A DNA stretch of 64,000 nucleotides, from NCBI RefSeq assembly GCF_021568775.1, contig NZ_JAKGSG010000042.1, forward strand, positions 38,943 through 102,942, written 5' to 3'. The position numbers and the translations under genes were made by a program. The notes under the pieces are model-generated. The model searched no databases, was not told the DNA's origin, and saw only the letters and a program-made list of their open reading frames with translations. The DNA is from Antribacter soli. GTDB lineage: Bacteria > Actinomycetota > Actinomycetes > Actinomycetales > Cellulomonadaceae. Below are positions 54,419 to 62,651 of this stretch, piece after piece (within the stretch, counting starts at the first letter, position 1; each line of letters begins with the position of its first letter).

Positions 54419-55237
54419 TCAGTCCTTGAGGCCGGAGCTGATGTCCGCGCTCATGATCTGCCTCTGGAAGATCGCGAACAGGACGACCATCGGGATGAGC
54501 GAGATCACGGACGCCGACAGCAGGACCGACCAGTCGATGTTGTCCGCGCCGACGATGCTGCGCAGCGCGACCTGGAGCGTGTAGCGGTCCGGGTCGCGCA
54601 GGATGAGCAGCGGCCAGATGTAGTCGTTCCACCGCCACTGGAACGAGAAGATCGCGAGGACGACGGCGATCGGCTTGGCGAGCGGCAGCATGATCCTGAG
54701 GAACAGCCCGAACTCGCCGACGCCGTCGATGCGCGCGGCCTCCATCAGCTCGTCCGGGACCGTGGAGAAGTACTGCCGGAACATGAAGATGCCGGTCGCG
54801 GTGATGATCGACGGCACGATGATGCCGGCGAGGGTGTCGTACATCCCCAGGTCGCGGACCACGATGAACGAGCTCGGCATGATGACCTCGGTCGGCAGCA
54901 TCGTCGTCGCGAGGATGCAGATGAAGAACACCTTGAGCCACCACGCCTTGTACTTCGCGAACGCGTAGCCGGTCATCGCGCTGACGAACACCGTGAGCAC
55001 GGTCGTGACCACGGCCACGATCGTCGTGTTGAGGAAGTACTTCTGGAAGTCGAACCGGTCCCACGCCGTGGCGTAGCCGGAGACGGTCCAGTCCTCGGGG
55101 AAGAGCGTCAACGGCAGGCTGAAGAGCTCGAAGCCCGGCTTGAACGAGCTGAGGACGAACCACGCCGTGGGGAAGATGTAGGCGGCGGCCAGGACCCAGA
55201 GGATGACCGTGCTCGGGAACCCGCGCAGGTTCTTCAC
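54419..55237 (-). CDS. Carbohydrate ABC transporter permease (MalG type)
   Basis: 272 residues, six membrane helices, with the EAA loop MEAARIDGVGEFGLFLRIMLPLAKP facing the ATPase. MalG-type subunits form the channel with a MalF partner. The GTG start overlaps the MalF-type stop by four bases. No ATPase gene is present in the operon; such systems commonly share the MsiK-type ATPase encoded elsewhere. Confidence 0.93.
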   Translation of the reverse strand: MKNLRGFPSTVILWVLAAAYIFPTAWFVLSSFKPGFELFSLPLTLFPEDWTVSGYATAWDRFDFQKYFLNTTIVAVVTTVLTVFVSAMTGYAFAKYKAWWLKVFFICILATTMLPTEVIMPSSFIVVRDLGMYDTLAGIIVPSIITATGIFMFRQYFSTVPDELMEAARIDGVGEFGLFLRIMLPLAKPIAVVLAIFSFQWRWNDYIWPLLILRDPDRYTLQVALRSIVGADNIDWSVLLSASVISLIPMVVLFAIFQRQIMSADISSGLKD

Positions 55238-56181
55238 GAGAGGTCCCTCCGGCTGTCCTGGAAGCGCATCTGGATCACGGCGATGACGATGAGGATGACC
55301 ATGAGCACCATCGATGCCGCGCTCGCGTAGCCGATGTCCGCCCGCTCGAAGCCGGTCTGGTAGATGTACTGCACGATCAGGCGGTTCTGGGTACCCGGTC
55401 CACCGGCGTTCAGCGCCTGGATCATCGCGAACTCCTTCATGGAGCCGATCGTGGTCAGCAGGATCACCATGAACGACGTCGGCGCGAGCAGCGGCAGCTG
55501 GATCCGGCGGAACCGGACCCACGCGTTGGCGCCGTCGATCTCGGCCGCCTCGAGGTAGGACTTGGGCACGTTCCGGATCGCCGCGATGAAAAGCAGCATG
55601 TTGAACGCGGTACTCCCCCACGTACCCACGATGAGGATGAGGATCAGGGCGAGCGTGGCGTCGGTCTGCCAGCGGAGCCCCTCGCCACCGAGCTCCCTGA
55701 TGAGGAAGTTGACGACGCCGAAGCTCTCGCCGAAGAGCCACCGCCAGATGACGCCGGCGACGATCGGGGAGATCAGCCAGGGCAGGAAGAAGATCACGCG
55801 CGCGGAGGTCTTACCCTTGGCGAGCGAGCTGGCCAGCAGCATCGCGATGCCGAGCGCGACGACGTAGTGCGCGGGCACGGACAGCGCCGTGTAGATGAAC
55901 GTGCGGCCGAGGGACTGGTAGAACTCCTCGTCGGCGAAGAGCTCGGTGTAGTTCTCGACCCCGATGAAGTTGACGTCACCGACGCCCCGGTAGTCGCTGA
56001 AGGAGTAGATCAGGCCCAGCGCGCCGGGCCACACGAAGAAGAGTGCGAACAGCACGACGGCGACGGAGATGAACGCCAGCGGTGCGTACGTGCGTGAGGG
56101 GTGGGCGCGCCTCCTGGCCGCGATCCGGGTCGGTGCCAGCGGGACGGGCTCTGGTGCCATCCTCGTCGATGGTGCGCTCAT
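55234..56181 (-). CDS. Carbohydrate ABC transporter permease (MalF type)
   Basis: 315 residues. An N-terminal cytoplasmic extension, six membrane helices and the EAA loop EAAEIDGANAWVRFRRIQLPLLAP. It pairs with the MalG-type protein. The gene follows the binding-protein gene by about 70 bp and ends in an overlap with the next permease, so the order is binding protein, MalF, MalG, lyase-like protein, GntR. Confidence 0.93.
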   Translation of the reverse strand: MSAPSTRMAPEPVPLAPTRIAARRRAHPSRTYAPLAFISVAVVLFALFFVWPGALGLIYSFSDYRGVGDVNFIGVENYTELFADEEFYQSLGRTFIYTALSVPAHYVVALGIAMLLASSLAKGKTSARVIFFLPWLISPIVAGVIWRWLFGESFGVVNFLIRELGGEGLRWQTDATLALILILIVGTWGSTAFNMLLFIAAIRNVPKSYLEAAEIDGANAWVRFRRIQLPLLAPTSFMVILLTTIGSMKEFAMIQALNAGGPGTQNRLIVQYIYQTGFERADIGYASAASMVLMVILIVIAVIQMRFQDSRRDLS

Positions 56182-56252
56182 GCCTTCTCCGAAGTTCGTG
56201 GAACGGGACCCGGGCGGCCCCTGACGCCGTGGGCGCCAGGGGCCGCGTCAGG

Positions 56253-57542
56253 TCACGGCAGGGGGCCGAGCTGCTCCGTCAGCTGCTCGTTGATCCGCTG
56301 GATCGTCGTGTCGACGTCCTGCTCACCGTTGAGGTACTTCACGGTCTCGTCACGCACCGGGTCGCCCTCGGTCGCCATGCCCTCGATCTCGTAGGCGAGG
56401 TCGTTCTGCTTGATCTGGCCGACGATCGGTGCGGAGTTGGCGATCTCCTCGTTGTACAGCTCGAACGCCTCCGGGTGGGACGCGTACGTGACCTCGAGGC
56501 CGTCGATCGCGGGGAGGAAGCCCGACTTCTCGGCGAGCTCACGGTAGTTCTCCGGCTCGTACAGCCACTCGACGAACGCGAGCGCCGCGTCCTCCTGGCC
56601 CGTGCCGTCGAAGACGACGATGTTCGCCGCGTTGCCGAAGTTCGTCGTGCGCACGGGCTGCGCCGGCATGGGCACGGACGCCCACTCGAAGTCGGCGATG
56701 TTGACGGCGAAGTCCGCGATCTGCCACGAACCCGACATGTAGGAGACGACGTCGCCGCTCTTGAACAGCGCGTTCGGGTCGTCGTCCGACAGCCACACCG
56801 AGCGCGGCATGAACTTGTCGTCGTTCAGGCTCGCGAAGTACTCGAGCGCCGTCTTGGTCTCGTCGTTCGTCGAGAACTCACCGCTGTCGTCCGGCTGGAA
56901 CCACTCGGACCCGAACTCGTAGAAGAAGGCCTTGAGGCGGTGCGAGGACCGGTCCACGACCATGCCGTAGGTGGTGCCGGTCTGCGCCTGGACGTTCTTG
57001 ACCGCGGCCACGTACTCGTCCCAGGTCCAGGTCTCGTCCGCACTGGTCGGGTACTCGACGCCGGCCTGGTCGAAGAGCGTCTTGTTGATGAACATGCCGA
57101 CGGCGGTGACGTCGGTGGGGATCGACAGGACCTTGCCGTCGGGGTCGATCGCCGCGAGGTCGGTGTTGATGTCGCTGCCCTCGGTCACCGGGGCCAGGTC
57201 GACCGTGGCGTCCTTCCAGACCGGGTCGACCGCGCCGACGCGCGCGAGCGCCGGAAGGTCGTTCGCCTGGGCGGCATTCTTGAGCTTGGTCGGCAGGTCG
57301 GGGTTGGCGAGGTCGACGATCTCGACGGTCACCCCGGTCTCCGCCTTGTACTTCTCGGCCATGTGCGCAAAGCCGCCGCCTTGGTTGGCATCTCCCGAGA
57401 GGAAGAACTGCAGGGGCTCGTCGCTCGCGGCCTCCTCGCCCCCATTGCCGCCACCTCCGCACGCCGCGACAAGGGCGAGAGTGACGAACCCGGCCAGCAC
57501 GCCCGGAACGCCCCGGCGTCGGATCTTCTGAGAACGCAACAT
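56253..57542 (-). CDS. Extracellular sugar-binding lipoprotein of an ABC importer
   Basis: 429 residues. Lipobox LVAAC with Cys28, followed by a Gly-rich linker and a two-lobed family-1 (MalE-type) solute-binding fold. Characteristic segments are VGMFINKTLFDQAG, YMSGSWQIADFAVN and ALAFVEWLYEPENYRELAEKSG. It captures an oligosaccharide at the cell surface for the two permeases downstream. AAGGAGA precedes ATG 57542. The GntR-type operator is 103 bp upstream. Confidence 0.93.
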   Translation of the reverse strand: MLRSQKIRRRGVPGVLAGFVTLALVAACGGGGNGGEEAASDEPLQFFLSGDANQGGGFAHMAEKYKAETGVTVEIVDLANPDLPTKLKNAAQANDLPALARVGAVDPVWKDATVDLAPVTEGSDINTDLAAIDPDGKVLSIPTDVTAVGMFINKTLFDQAGVEYPTSADETWTWDEYVAAVKNVQAQTGTTYGMVVDRSSHRLKAFFYEFGSEWFQPDDSGEFSTNDETKTALEYFASLNDDKFMPRSVWLSDDDPNALFKSGDVVSYMSGSWQIADFAVNIADFEWASVPMPAQPVRTTNFGNAANIVVFDGTGQEDAALAFVEWLYEPENYRELAEKSGFLPAIDGLEVTYASHPEAFELYNEEIANSAPIVGQIKQNDLAYEIEGMATEGDPVRDETVKYLNGEQDVDTTIQRINEQLTEQLGPLP

Positions 57543-57644
57543 CGTGTCTCTCCTTCGCGGGCGCTCCACAATGAGCCGCCCCGTCGTCCTGGTCGCTGAG
57601 GGACCAGCGCCCGTGAGAGGAACCGTCACACGGCGAATGTATGT

Positions 57645-57664
57645 TTGTCAAGAGTTACGGACAA
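57645..57664. promoter_or_regulatory. GntR-type operator before the ABC/lyase operon
   Basis: TTGTC-N10-GACAA in the same flanking context (GTTTGTC...GACAACG) as 49788-49807. Only these two copies were noticed. It lies 103 bp upstream of the binding-protein start and sits in the promoter region. Confidence 0.7.
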
Positions 57665-57786
57665 CGACATGACATGCGCGGCGCGCGACGGCCCGCGAGG
57701 AGGTCGCGACCTCCTCGCGGTGGTGTTCGTCCACTCGCCGATCTGGCTGGTCCCGGCGTCGTTCGAGCCGCGGGCGGACCGGGGCG

Positions 57787-57903
57787 TCACGCCGCCAGCA
57801 GGCCCCGGCACAGCCGTCCGACGGCGGCGTCGTCGACCCCGATCCGGGCGAGGTAGGCCGCAACACCCCCGTAGCGGGCGTCGACCTGGTCGAGGGTGTC
57901 CTG
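57787..57903 (-). pseudogene. C-terminal fragment of a tyrosine-phosphatase-like gene
   Basis: 38 codons ending at TGA 57787, containing LDQVDARYGGVAAYLARIGV and DDAAVGRLCRGLLA, which resemble the C-terminal end of actinobacterial tyrosine/serine protein phosphatases. An in-frame stop lies just upstream and no start or catalytic Cys-x5-Arg is present, so the gene is a remnant. The call rests on a short match. Confidence 0.5.
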
Positions 57904-57978
57904 AGGATGTCAACCTGCCCCGGGAGCACGCGAAGCGCCTGCGCAAAGGGTCCTGACGAGCCGAACCCGGGTATGGCT

Positions 57979-58033
57979 GTGGGTGGAGTCTCGGGGGAGT
58001 CCAGCGCCGCACTCCCCCGAAGTCTCCACCCAC
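57979..58033. terminator. Terminator after the pectate lyase gene
   Basis: 22- and 23-base arms (57979-58000 and 58011-58033) pair almost fully with one bulge over a 10-base loop. It lies 26 bp past the pectate lyase stop on the minus strand. Confidence 0.85.
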
Positions 58034-58059
58034 GACCACCGTCGGTGGAGAGAACCTCG

Positions 58060-59619
58060 CTACCCGGCGTAGGTCTCGAACTCGGCGACCCTGGGCGTCC
58101 CCGACCCGCTGACGATCTCGAAGTTGATCTTGGTCAGCGAGGTCGCGGGGAAGCTGATGACGCCGGCACCGCTGCCGGAAGCCAGGACGGCGCCGGTGTC
58201 GTTGTTGACGACCCGCCACGTCCCGATGTTGCCCACGGCACCGGAGGCCTCTCGGATGTTGATCTTCGACACCGTCTTGGCGGTTGACCACTTGATCGAG
58301 ATGCGGCCGGTCGAGCTGGCCGGCGACCAGTAGGTGGTGGTGGAGCCGTCCAGCACGTTGCCGTAGCTCGTCCCGTCGGCCTTGCTGGAGCCGTCAGCGC
58401 CGGCCCCCAGGCTGAGGTTGGGCCCGGTCGGCGTCGGGGTCGGGGTGGGAGTGGGAGTGGACGTCGGCGTGGGGGTCGGCGTCGGCGTGGGGGTGGGGGT
58501 GGGGGTCGTCGGGGTGCAGGTGCCGTCCGACACGCGCACACCCTTGTTGGCGCCCGCCGTGGACGCGACGACGGCGGGCACGCAGCTCGCCCCGTCCATG
58601 GTGTAGGCGTACGGGATGGTGACCGTGGTCGTGGACGTCACGTTCGGGCCGGCCGGGTTGTTGTCGGTACCGGGGCTGGACCACGTCACGTTGTCGAAGA
58701 TGTTGCCGCTCACCTGCCAGTAGCCGGCCTGGTCGGTGTAGAAGGTGCCCAGCACGTCCTTGGAGTTCTTGAAGTAGTTGTTCTCCACCTTCGCCTTGGC
58801 CCCGGCCCTGGAGTTGATGCCGGACTCGTTGAGGCTCACGTAGGAGTTGTTGTAGATGTGGGCGACTCCGCCACGCAGGAGCGGGGCGCGCGAGTCGATG
58901 TTCTCGTACAGGTTGTGGTGGAACGTGACGTACCCGTTCGTCAGGTCGGTCTCGCTGGAACCGATGAGGCCCCCGCGGCCGGAGTTGCGCAGGATGCTGT
59001 AGGAGAGGGTCACGTACTGGGTGTTGTTCTTCATGTCGAACAGGCCGTCGTAGCCCTCCGACTCCCCACCCGAGGCCTCCAGGGTGACGTGGTCGACCCA
59101 GATGTTGCGGACAGTGCTTTCCATCCCGATGGCGTCGCCGCCGTTGGAGAGGGGCGAGCCCGACTTCTTGACGTTCCGGACGGTCACGTTCTGGATGATG
59201 ATGTTGCGGGACTCGCGGATGTGGATGCCCAGCTGGTCGAAGACCGCTCCGCTCCCGACGCCGACGATCGTGACGTTGCTGATCTGCTTGAGCTCGATCA
59301 CGTCGGCAGCGGTGCTGCAGCTGGCGCCCGACACCTGGGTCGTGTTGCCGTGGTTGATCGTTCCCTCGACCTCGATCGTGATGGGGGTGCTGCTGCTGGC
59401 GCGGTTGCACAGCGCCGCGTGGATCGCGGTCCCCGTCGTGGCCCGCACGGTCTGCCCGCCGGCGCCGCCGGTGGTCCCGCCGTTCTGGGTCGCGAAGCCC
59501 GTGGCACTGCCCGTCGCCGCCTGGGCGTCAGGAATCGACAGGGTCGTGACGCCGATCGTGGCCGCCAGGGCCACCGTGGCCCCTGCCGCAAGGAGTCGCA
59601 CTGCGACTGGTCGTCTCAT
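58060..59619 (-). CDS. Secreted pectate lyase (PL1) with C-terminal carbohydrate-binding-like module
   Basis: 519 residues. Signal peptide (cleavage after AQA34), then a right-handed parallel beta-helix of family PL1 (about 40-350). The Asp/Glu calcium-site region is GGDAIGMES, and the signature strands are VRNIWVDHVTLEA and the catalytic-Arg segment IDSRAPLLRGGVAHIYNNSY. A Pro-Thr linker (about 375-405) joins a C-terminal discoidin-like module (405-519). It cleaves polygalacturonate by beta-elimination outside the cell. GGTGAGG precedes ATG 59619. The promoter carries tandem GAAACCGGTT operators. Confidence 0.92.
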   Translation of the reverse strand: MRRPVAVRLLAAGATVALAATIGVTTLSIPDAQAATGSATGFATQNGGTTGGAGGQTVRATTGTAIHAALCNRASSSTPITIEVEGTINHGNTTQVSGASCSTAADVIELKQISNVTIVGVGSGAVFDQLGIHIRESRNIIIQNVTVRNVKKSGSPLSNGGDAIGMESTVRNIWVDHVTLEASGGESEGYDGLFDMKNNTQYVTLSYSILRNSGRGGLIGSSETDLTNGYVTFHHNLYENIDSRAPLLRGGVAHIYNNSYVSLNESGINSRAGAKAKVENNYFKNSKDVLGTFYTDQAGYWQVSGNIFDNVTWSSPGTDNNPAGPNVTSTTTVTIPYAYTMDGASCVPAVVASTAGANKGVRVSDGTCTPTTPTPTPTPTPTPTPTSTPTPTPTPTPTGPNLSLGAGADGSSKADGTSYGNVLDGSTTTYWSPASSTGRISIKWSTAKTVSKINIREASGAVGNIGTWRVVNNDTGAVLASGSGAGVISFPATSLTKINFEIVSGSGTPRVAEFETYAG

Positions 59620-59939
59620 TGTTGCCTCACCTTCGTCATTGAATGCGGGACATTGCTGTGGTGCGATCCGTGCACGTCTCGTCGGACGGTCCGCCGAGTC
59701 CGGCTGATCTGAGCTCGCCAGGTGCGGGATCGTGCACCCACCCTCGTCGCCGACGGCATCGCGTGTCCGCCCCGGCGCTGGAGCGGGACCGCAGATGAGA
59801 CCAAGACGCGGGTAACCGGTTTCCCGATCCTAGAGACCGGTTTCTCAGAAGGCAACCCCGAGATCTCTTTGGTCGCCCTTGACTGTCTCGTGACTCTGAT
59901 CGAGGGGCTACCGGCCGGGCCTCGGGTGTGCCCAGCGGC
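59620..59939. other. Pectate lyase leader and upstream region
   Basis: 320 bp without a supported gene. It holds the operator-promoter (59812-59855) and a roughly 200-base 5' leader. No riboswitch pattern was recognised in the leader. The left part of the broken lipoprotein gene begins at 59940. Confidence 0.55.
59812..59855 (-). promoter_or_regulatory. Pectate lyase promoter with tandem LacI-type operators
   Basis: Minus strand: -35 TTGCCT (59855-59850), 17-bp spacer, -10 TAGGAT (59832-59827). Copy one of the GAAACCGGTT dyad (59823-59812) lies at the start site and copy two (59844-59833) inside the spacer; the copies are 21 bp apart, two helical turns. The arrangement fits a repressor blocking polymerase by double occupancy. 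Confidence 0.7.
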
Positions 59940-60763
59940 CTAACCGACTGCGGGACCCCAGTTCGCGTGATGACCATCAGTCGGACCGGTGGTGAGCTGC
60001 TTGACGTCGCTACCGTCGAGGTTGGCCGAGTAGATGCCCGGCTCTGGGCCGCCGAGTGAGAAGACGATTCGCCGGCCGTCCGGGGAGAAGGCGACGTCGA
60101 AGGCGGTCCCTCCGGAGGACCCGTCCAGCAGCTGCAGGCTGATCTTGGCCAAGCCTTGCCCGTCGGGGCTCACGCGGTAGAGAGACCCGCCCGTGCCGAA
60201 GACGATGGTCCGGCCGTCCGACGACCAGCTCGCGTAGTCGTCGGTGAGCCCCCAAGGGGTGATCTGGTGGGGCTGGCCGCCACTGATCGGCGCCACAAAC
60301 AGGGCGTGCACCGATCCGCGGGACGGGTCCGCGCGATCGATCAGAAGCTGACTGCCGTCGGGAGAGTACGCCAGAGGAGTGTCCATCCCGCCCGGGTTCT
60401 CGGTGACTCGCGTCAGCCCTTTGCCGTCTGAAGCGCGGATCGTGTAGACGCCAACGCCGGCTTACCGCCGTCAGGCCCGACCACGTACAGGTCGCGTTGC
60501 TCGGCCCCGGGTTCAATCTTCTCGAACACGATCAGTTCCCCTGGCCCCAGTGGCGTGGCCGCCGTCGCACCGGTGCCCCCGGACTCGGTGTCGGTCTGAG
60601 AAGGCGACACGGTCGGCGTCTCGGACTCCGCACCGGTGTCGGCGGACCCGCCGCAGGCAGTCATCAGTGCGATGAGCGCCAAGGCGATGACGGATCGTCC
60701 CGCCGCGGCGGGCCACCAGGAACGACCGGCCCGAACCACTCCTACGACCGGGACGGTGAACAT
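59940..60763 (-). pseudogene. TolB-like beta-propeller lipoprotein with frameshift
   Basis: The N-terminal part (60763 to about 60465) has a signal with lipobox MTAC and a Ser/Thr-rich linker, then a first propeller strand (RDLYVVGPDGGK). The C-terminal part continues in another frame from about 60466 with VYTIRASDGKGLTRVTENPG and WD40-like repeats (YSPDGSQLLIDRADPS, FSPDGRRIVFSLGGPEPGI). A one-base indel near 60465 restores one protein of about 274 residues. Total length is not a multiple of three. It may be a true pseudogene or a sequencing error. Function would be surface ligand binding. Confidence 0.75.
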
Positions 60764-60881
60764 GACGCTCACGGGTGCCTCCAGCAGATCGGCGGGCTCA
60801 CCTGACAAGCGTCTCTCAGGCGGCGACGATCGACCTGGCCAGTCCTGTCGGCTTCGCCGGGGGTCGAACGGGTTCGCAGCG

Positions 60882-61424
60882 TCAGTCGTCGAAGACGTTC
60901 CAGCAGATCGCGCTTCGATGCCGCTGGTCGTCGAGGACGAGCTCCCGAACCTGCGCGGGGATCCTCTCTCGCTGCCAGTCTCGTTCGGCGACGCGCGCCG
61001 ACTCAGCCTCACCACTCGTGAGAGCGTCCGCAGCCGCTGCCCTGATCGCATATGCCGCAGCGCCCAGGTCGTGGGCGGCGACGTGGGCCACTGCCACTGC
61101 TTGCCCGGCTGCGAGAGCGGCAAACTTCGCGGGTTCGGGCAGGTCACGTCCGGCGGCATTTGCCGGGAATGCAGCCCGGTGGGCGTCACGCATGTGGACC
61201 TCGCCGCGCACCCAGGCTCGACCGATGTCGATGGCGTCACGCGGGCGGGTGTCGTTCGGCTGAGCCTGCTCAAAGAGATGCAGGACGTGCTCTGCGCAGA
61301 GGGCTGCCCACTCCGCCAGCAGCCGGTGATCTTCGTCCGTCAGCGTTCCGCCGCGGCGCACAGTGATCAGTCGGGGGTCACGGTCGGCGGGCAGGATTGG
61401 CACGACCTCACACTCTAGCCACAT
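60882..61424 (-). CDS. Imm5-like putative immunity protein
   Basis: 180 residues, helix-rich and Ala-rich. The pattern LTDEDHRLLAEWAALCAEHV, then RPRDAIDIGRAWVRGEVHMR and AVAHVAAHDLGAAAYAIRA, matches proteins labelled putative immunity (Imm-5 family). Such proteins neutralise contact-dependent toxins, but no toxin gene is beside it. No signal peptide. ATG 61424 is a poor initiation context and later starts are possible. Confidence 0.7.
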   Translation of the reverse strand: MWLECEVVPILPADRDPRLITVRRGGTLTDEDHRLLAEWAALCAEHVLHLFEQAQPNDTRPRDAIDIGRAWVRGEVHMRDAHRAAFPANAAGRDLPEPAKFAALAAGQAVAVAHVAAHDLGAAAYAIRAAAADALTSGEAESARVAERDWQRERIPAQVRELVLDDQRHRSAICWNVFDD

Positions 61425-61572
61425 CCGGCGACCGCTCCAGCAATGCCTTCGCAGCCTTCGAGCATCCCGAGCGACGTCGACTCGTCGTCCCGGCCGTCGT
61501 GACCGACGATGAGTTCCAGGCGCCCCTTTCGTCAGATAGTACGAGCACCACCGTTCCCAAAGGAGAGAAGCG

Positions 61573-61995
61573 ATGCCGATCTACGTCAACCTGCCCGTCG
61601 CCGACCTGGACGCGTCCAAGGCGTTCTACGAGGGCCTCGGGTTCTCGATCGACCCGCGGTTCACCGACGAGAAAGCAGCCGCCGTCGTCCTCGAGGAGGG
61701 CATCACGGTGATGCTGCTCCGCAACGAGTTCTTCACCACGTTCACGAAGCGCCCCGTGGCGACGGACGGCATCGAGGTCATCAACTCGATCGAGGCCGCC
61801 AGCCGGGAGAAGGCCGACGAGCTCGCCGAGAAGGCGTTCGCCATCGGCGGGTCCGTGACCGTCGACCCTCAGGACATGGGCTGGATGTACTCGCGGTCGT
61901 TCGCCGACCCGGACGGGCACCACTGGGAGGTCATGTACGCCGACGAGGCCGCGATGGCCGAGGCGTTCGCGGCCGAGGGGACGCCGGGGACATAG
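61573..61995 (+). CDS. VOC-family protein
   Basis: 140 residues. Starts MPIYVNLPVADLDASKAFYE, the usual VOC first module, and ends SFADPDGHHWEVMYAD. The first strand lacks the metal His, as in several Glo_EDI_BRP group proteins without enzymatic metal. AAAGGAGAG lies before ATG 61573. Function unknown, possibly ligand binding. Confidence 0.87.
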   Translation: MPIYVNLPVADLDASKAFYEGLGFSIDPRFTDEKAAAVVLEEGITVMLLRNEFFTTFTKRPVATDGIEVINSIEAASREKADELAEKAFAIGGSVTVDPQDMGWMYSRSFADPDGHHWEVMYADEAAMAEAFAAEGTPGT

Positions 61996-62025
61996 CCGCC
62001 GCCGTCGCCCACGAGCCTCAACGGG

Positions 62026-62415
62026 TCAGTCGAAGTCGAGCTCGAACAACGGGCTGCCTGCCAGCCAGGCAGGCAGCTCACTCGGGTTCTGGCCCCACAG
62101 CTTGATGATCGCGGCGAGGATCTCACGTCGTCGAGCGTCGTCATCGATCGGCCTGGCCGTGGCGGGCAGGTCGGCCATCGCACCGTGCTTGAGATGAACG
62201 GTGAGAACCGGGTTCGCCCGAAGGTTCGCTACCCACGCCCGGCGGCCCGGGGAGCCGGAGAGGAACCAGCGGCCGTCCACCTGCTGCACCCAGATCTCGA
62301 TGCGGTGCGGTTGGCCTGAACGCGCACCGATCGTGGTGATGTCGACGGTGCGGACACTCCGGTGAGCGTCCGGCCCGGCTCGAAGCGCTGCCGCACTTCT
62401 CGATTCTTCGACCAT
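62026..62415 (-). CDS. Ddn-like F420/flavin-dependent nitroreductase family protein
   Basis: 129 residues. The family signature TIGARSGQPHRIEIWVQQVDG is followed by WFLSGSPGRRAWVANLRANP, both typical of the deazaflavin-dependent nitroreductase (Ddn/F420H2-binding) split-barrel family. The usual reactions are F420H2-dependent reduction of quinones and nitro compounds. TAGATG lies six bases before ATG 62415. Confidence 0.8.
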   Translation of the reverse strand: MVEESRSAAALRAGPDAHRSVRTVDITTIGARSGQPHRIEIWVQQVDGRWFLSGSPGRRAWVANLRANPVLTVHLKHGAMADLPATARPIDDDARRREILAAIIKLWGQNPSELPAWLAGSPLFELDFD

Positions 62416-62588
62416 GCGTTACATCTACCGTCAGCGAAGAACTGGGACAAGCTTGACGTCGTGGAGCCGGTCGCCCCTGACCGCCGCGGTCAGGTAGGTA
62501 CCCGACCGGCTGGCGCCGCCGGTCGGTCGGCGACCCGGGGTTGAGCAGCCGTATTTCCCCCACCGTCTGGCCGAACACCGTGTGCCGG

Positions 62589-62622
62589 GAGGGGCCGGCC
62601 GGTGTGTACCGGTCGGCCCCTC
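62589..62622 (-). terminator. Terminator after the surface protein gene
   Basis: gaggggccggccgg (62589-62602) pairs with ccggtcggcccctc (62609-62622) at 13 of 14 positions over a six-base loop. It lies 30 bp past the minus-strand stop at 62652. Confidence 0.8.
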
Positions 62623-62651
62623 CTGTATGCGGTCTGTCGGCTGGCTGGGGG

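Larger units (their letters stand above)
57665..58059. other. Region between the ABC operon and pectate lyase
   Basis: About 395 bp without an intact gene. It holds the remains of a protein-tyrosine-phosphatase-like gene (57787-57903) and a terminator (57979-58033). The remaining 57665-57786 shows no coding pattern. Confidence 0.6.

Noticed and set aside
57645..57956. Plus-strand open frame of 103 codons starting in the GntR operator
   Set aside because: It begins inside the operator, lacks a ribosome-binding site, is Arg-rich with no domain and runs opposite the phosphatase remnant.
58420..58510. Tandem PT repeats resembling a CRISPR-like or satellite array
   Set aside because: They encode the Pro-Thr linker of the pectate lyase, with no spacers or cas genes.
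62416..62651. Possible small gene upstream of the Ddn-like gene
   Set aside because: The frames there are short, lack ribosome-binding sites and contain a hairpin and terminator only.
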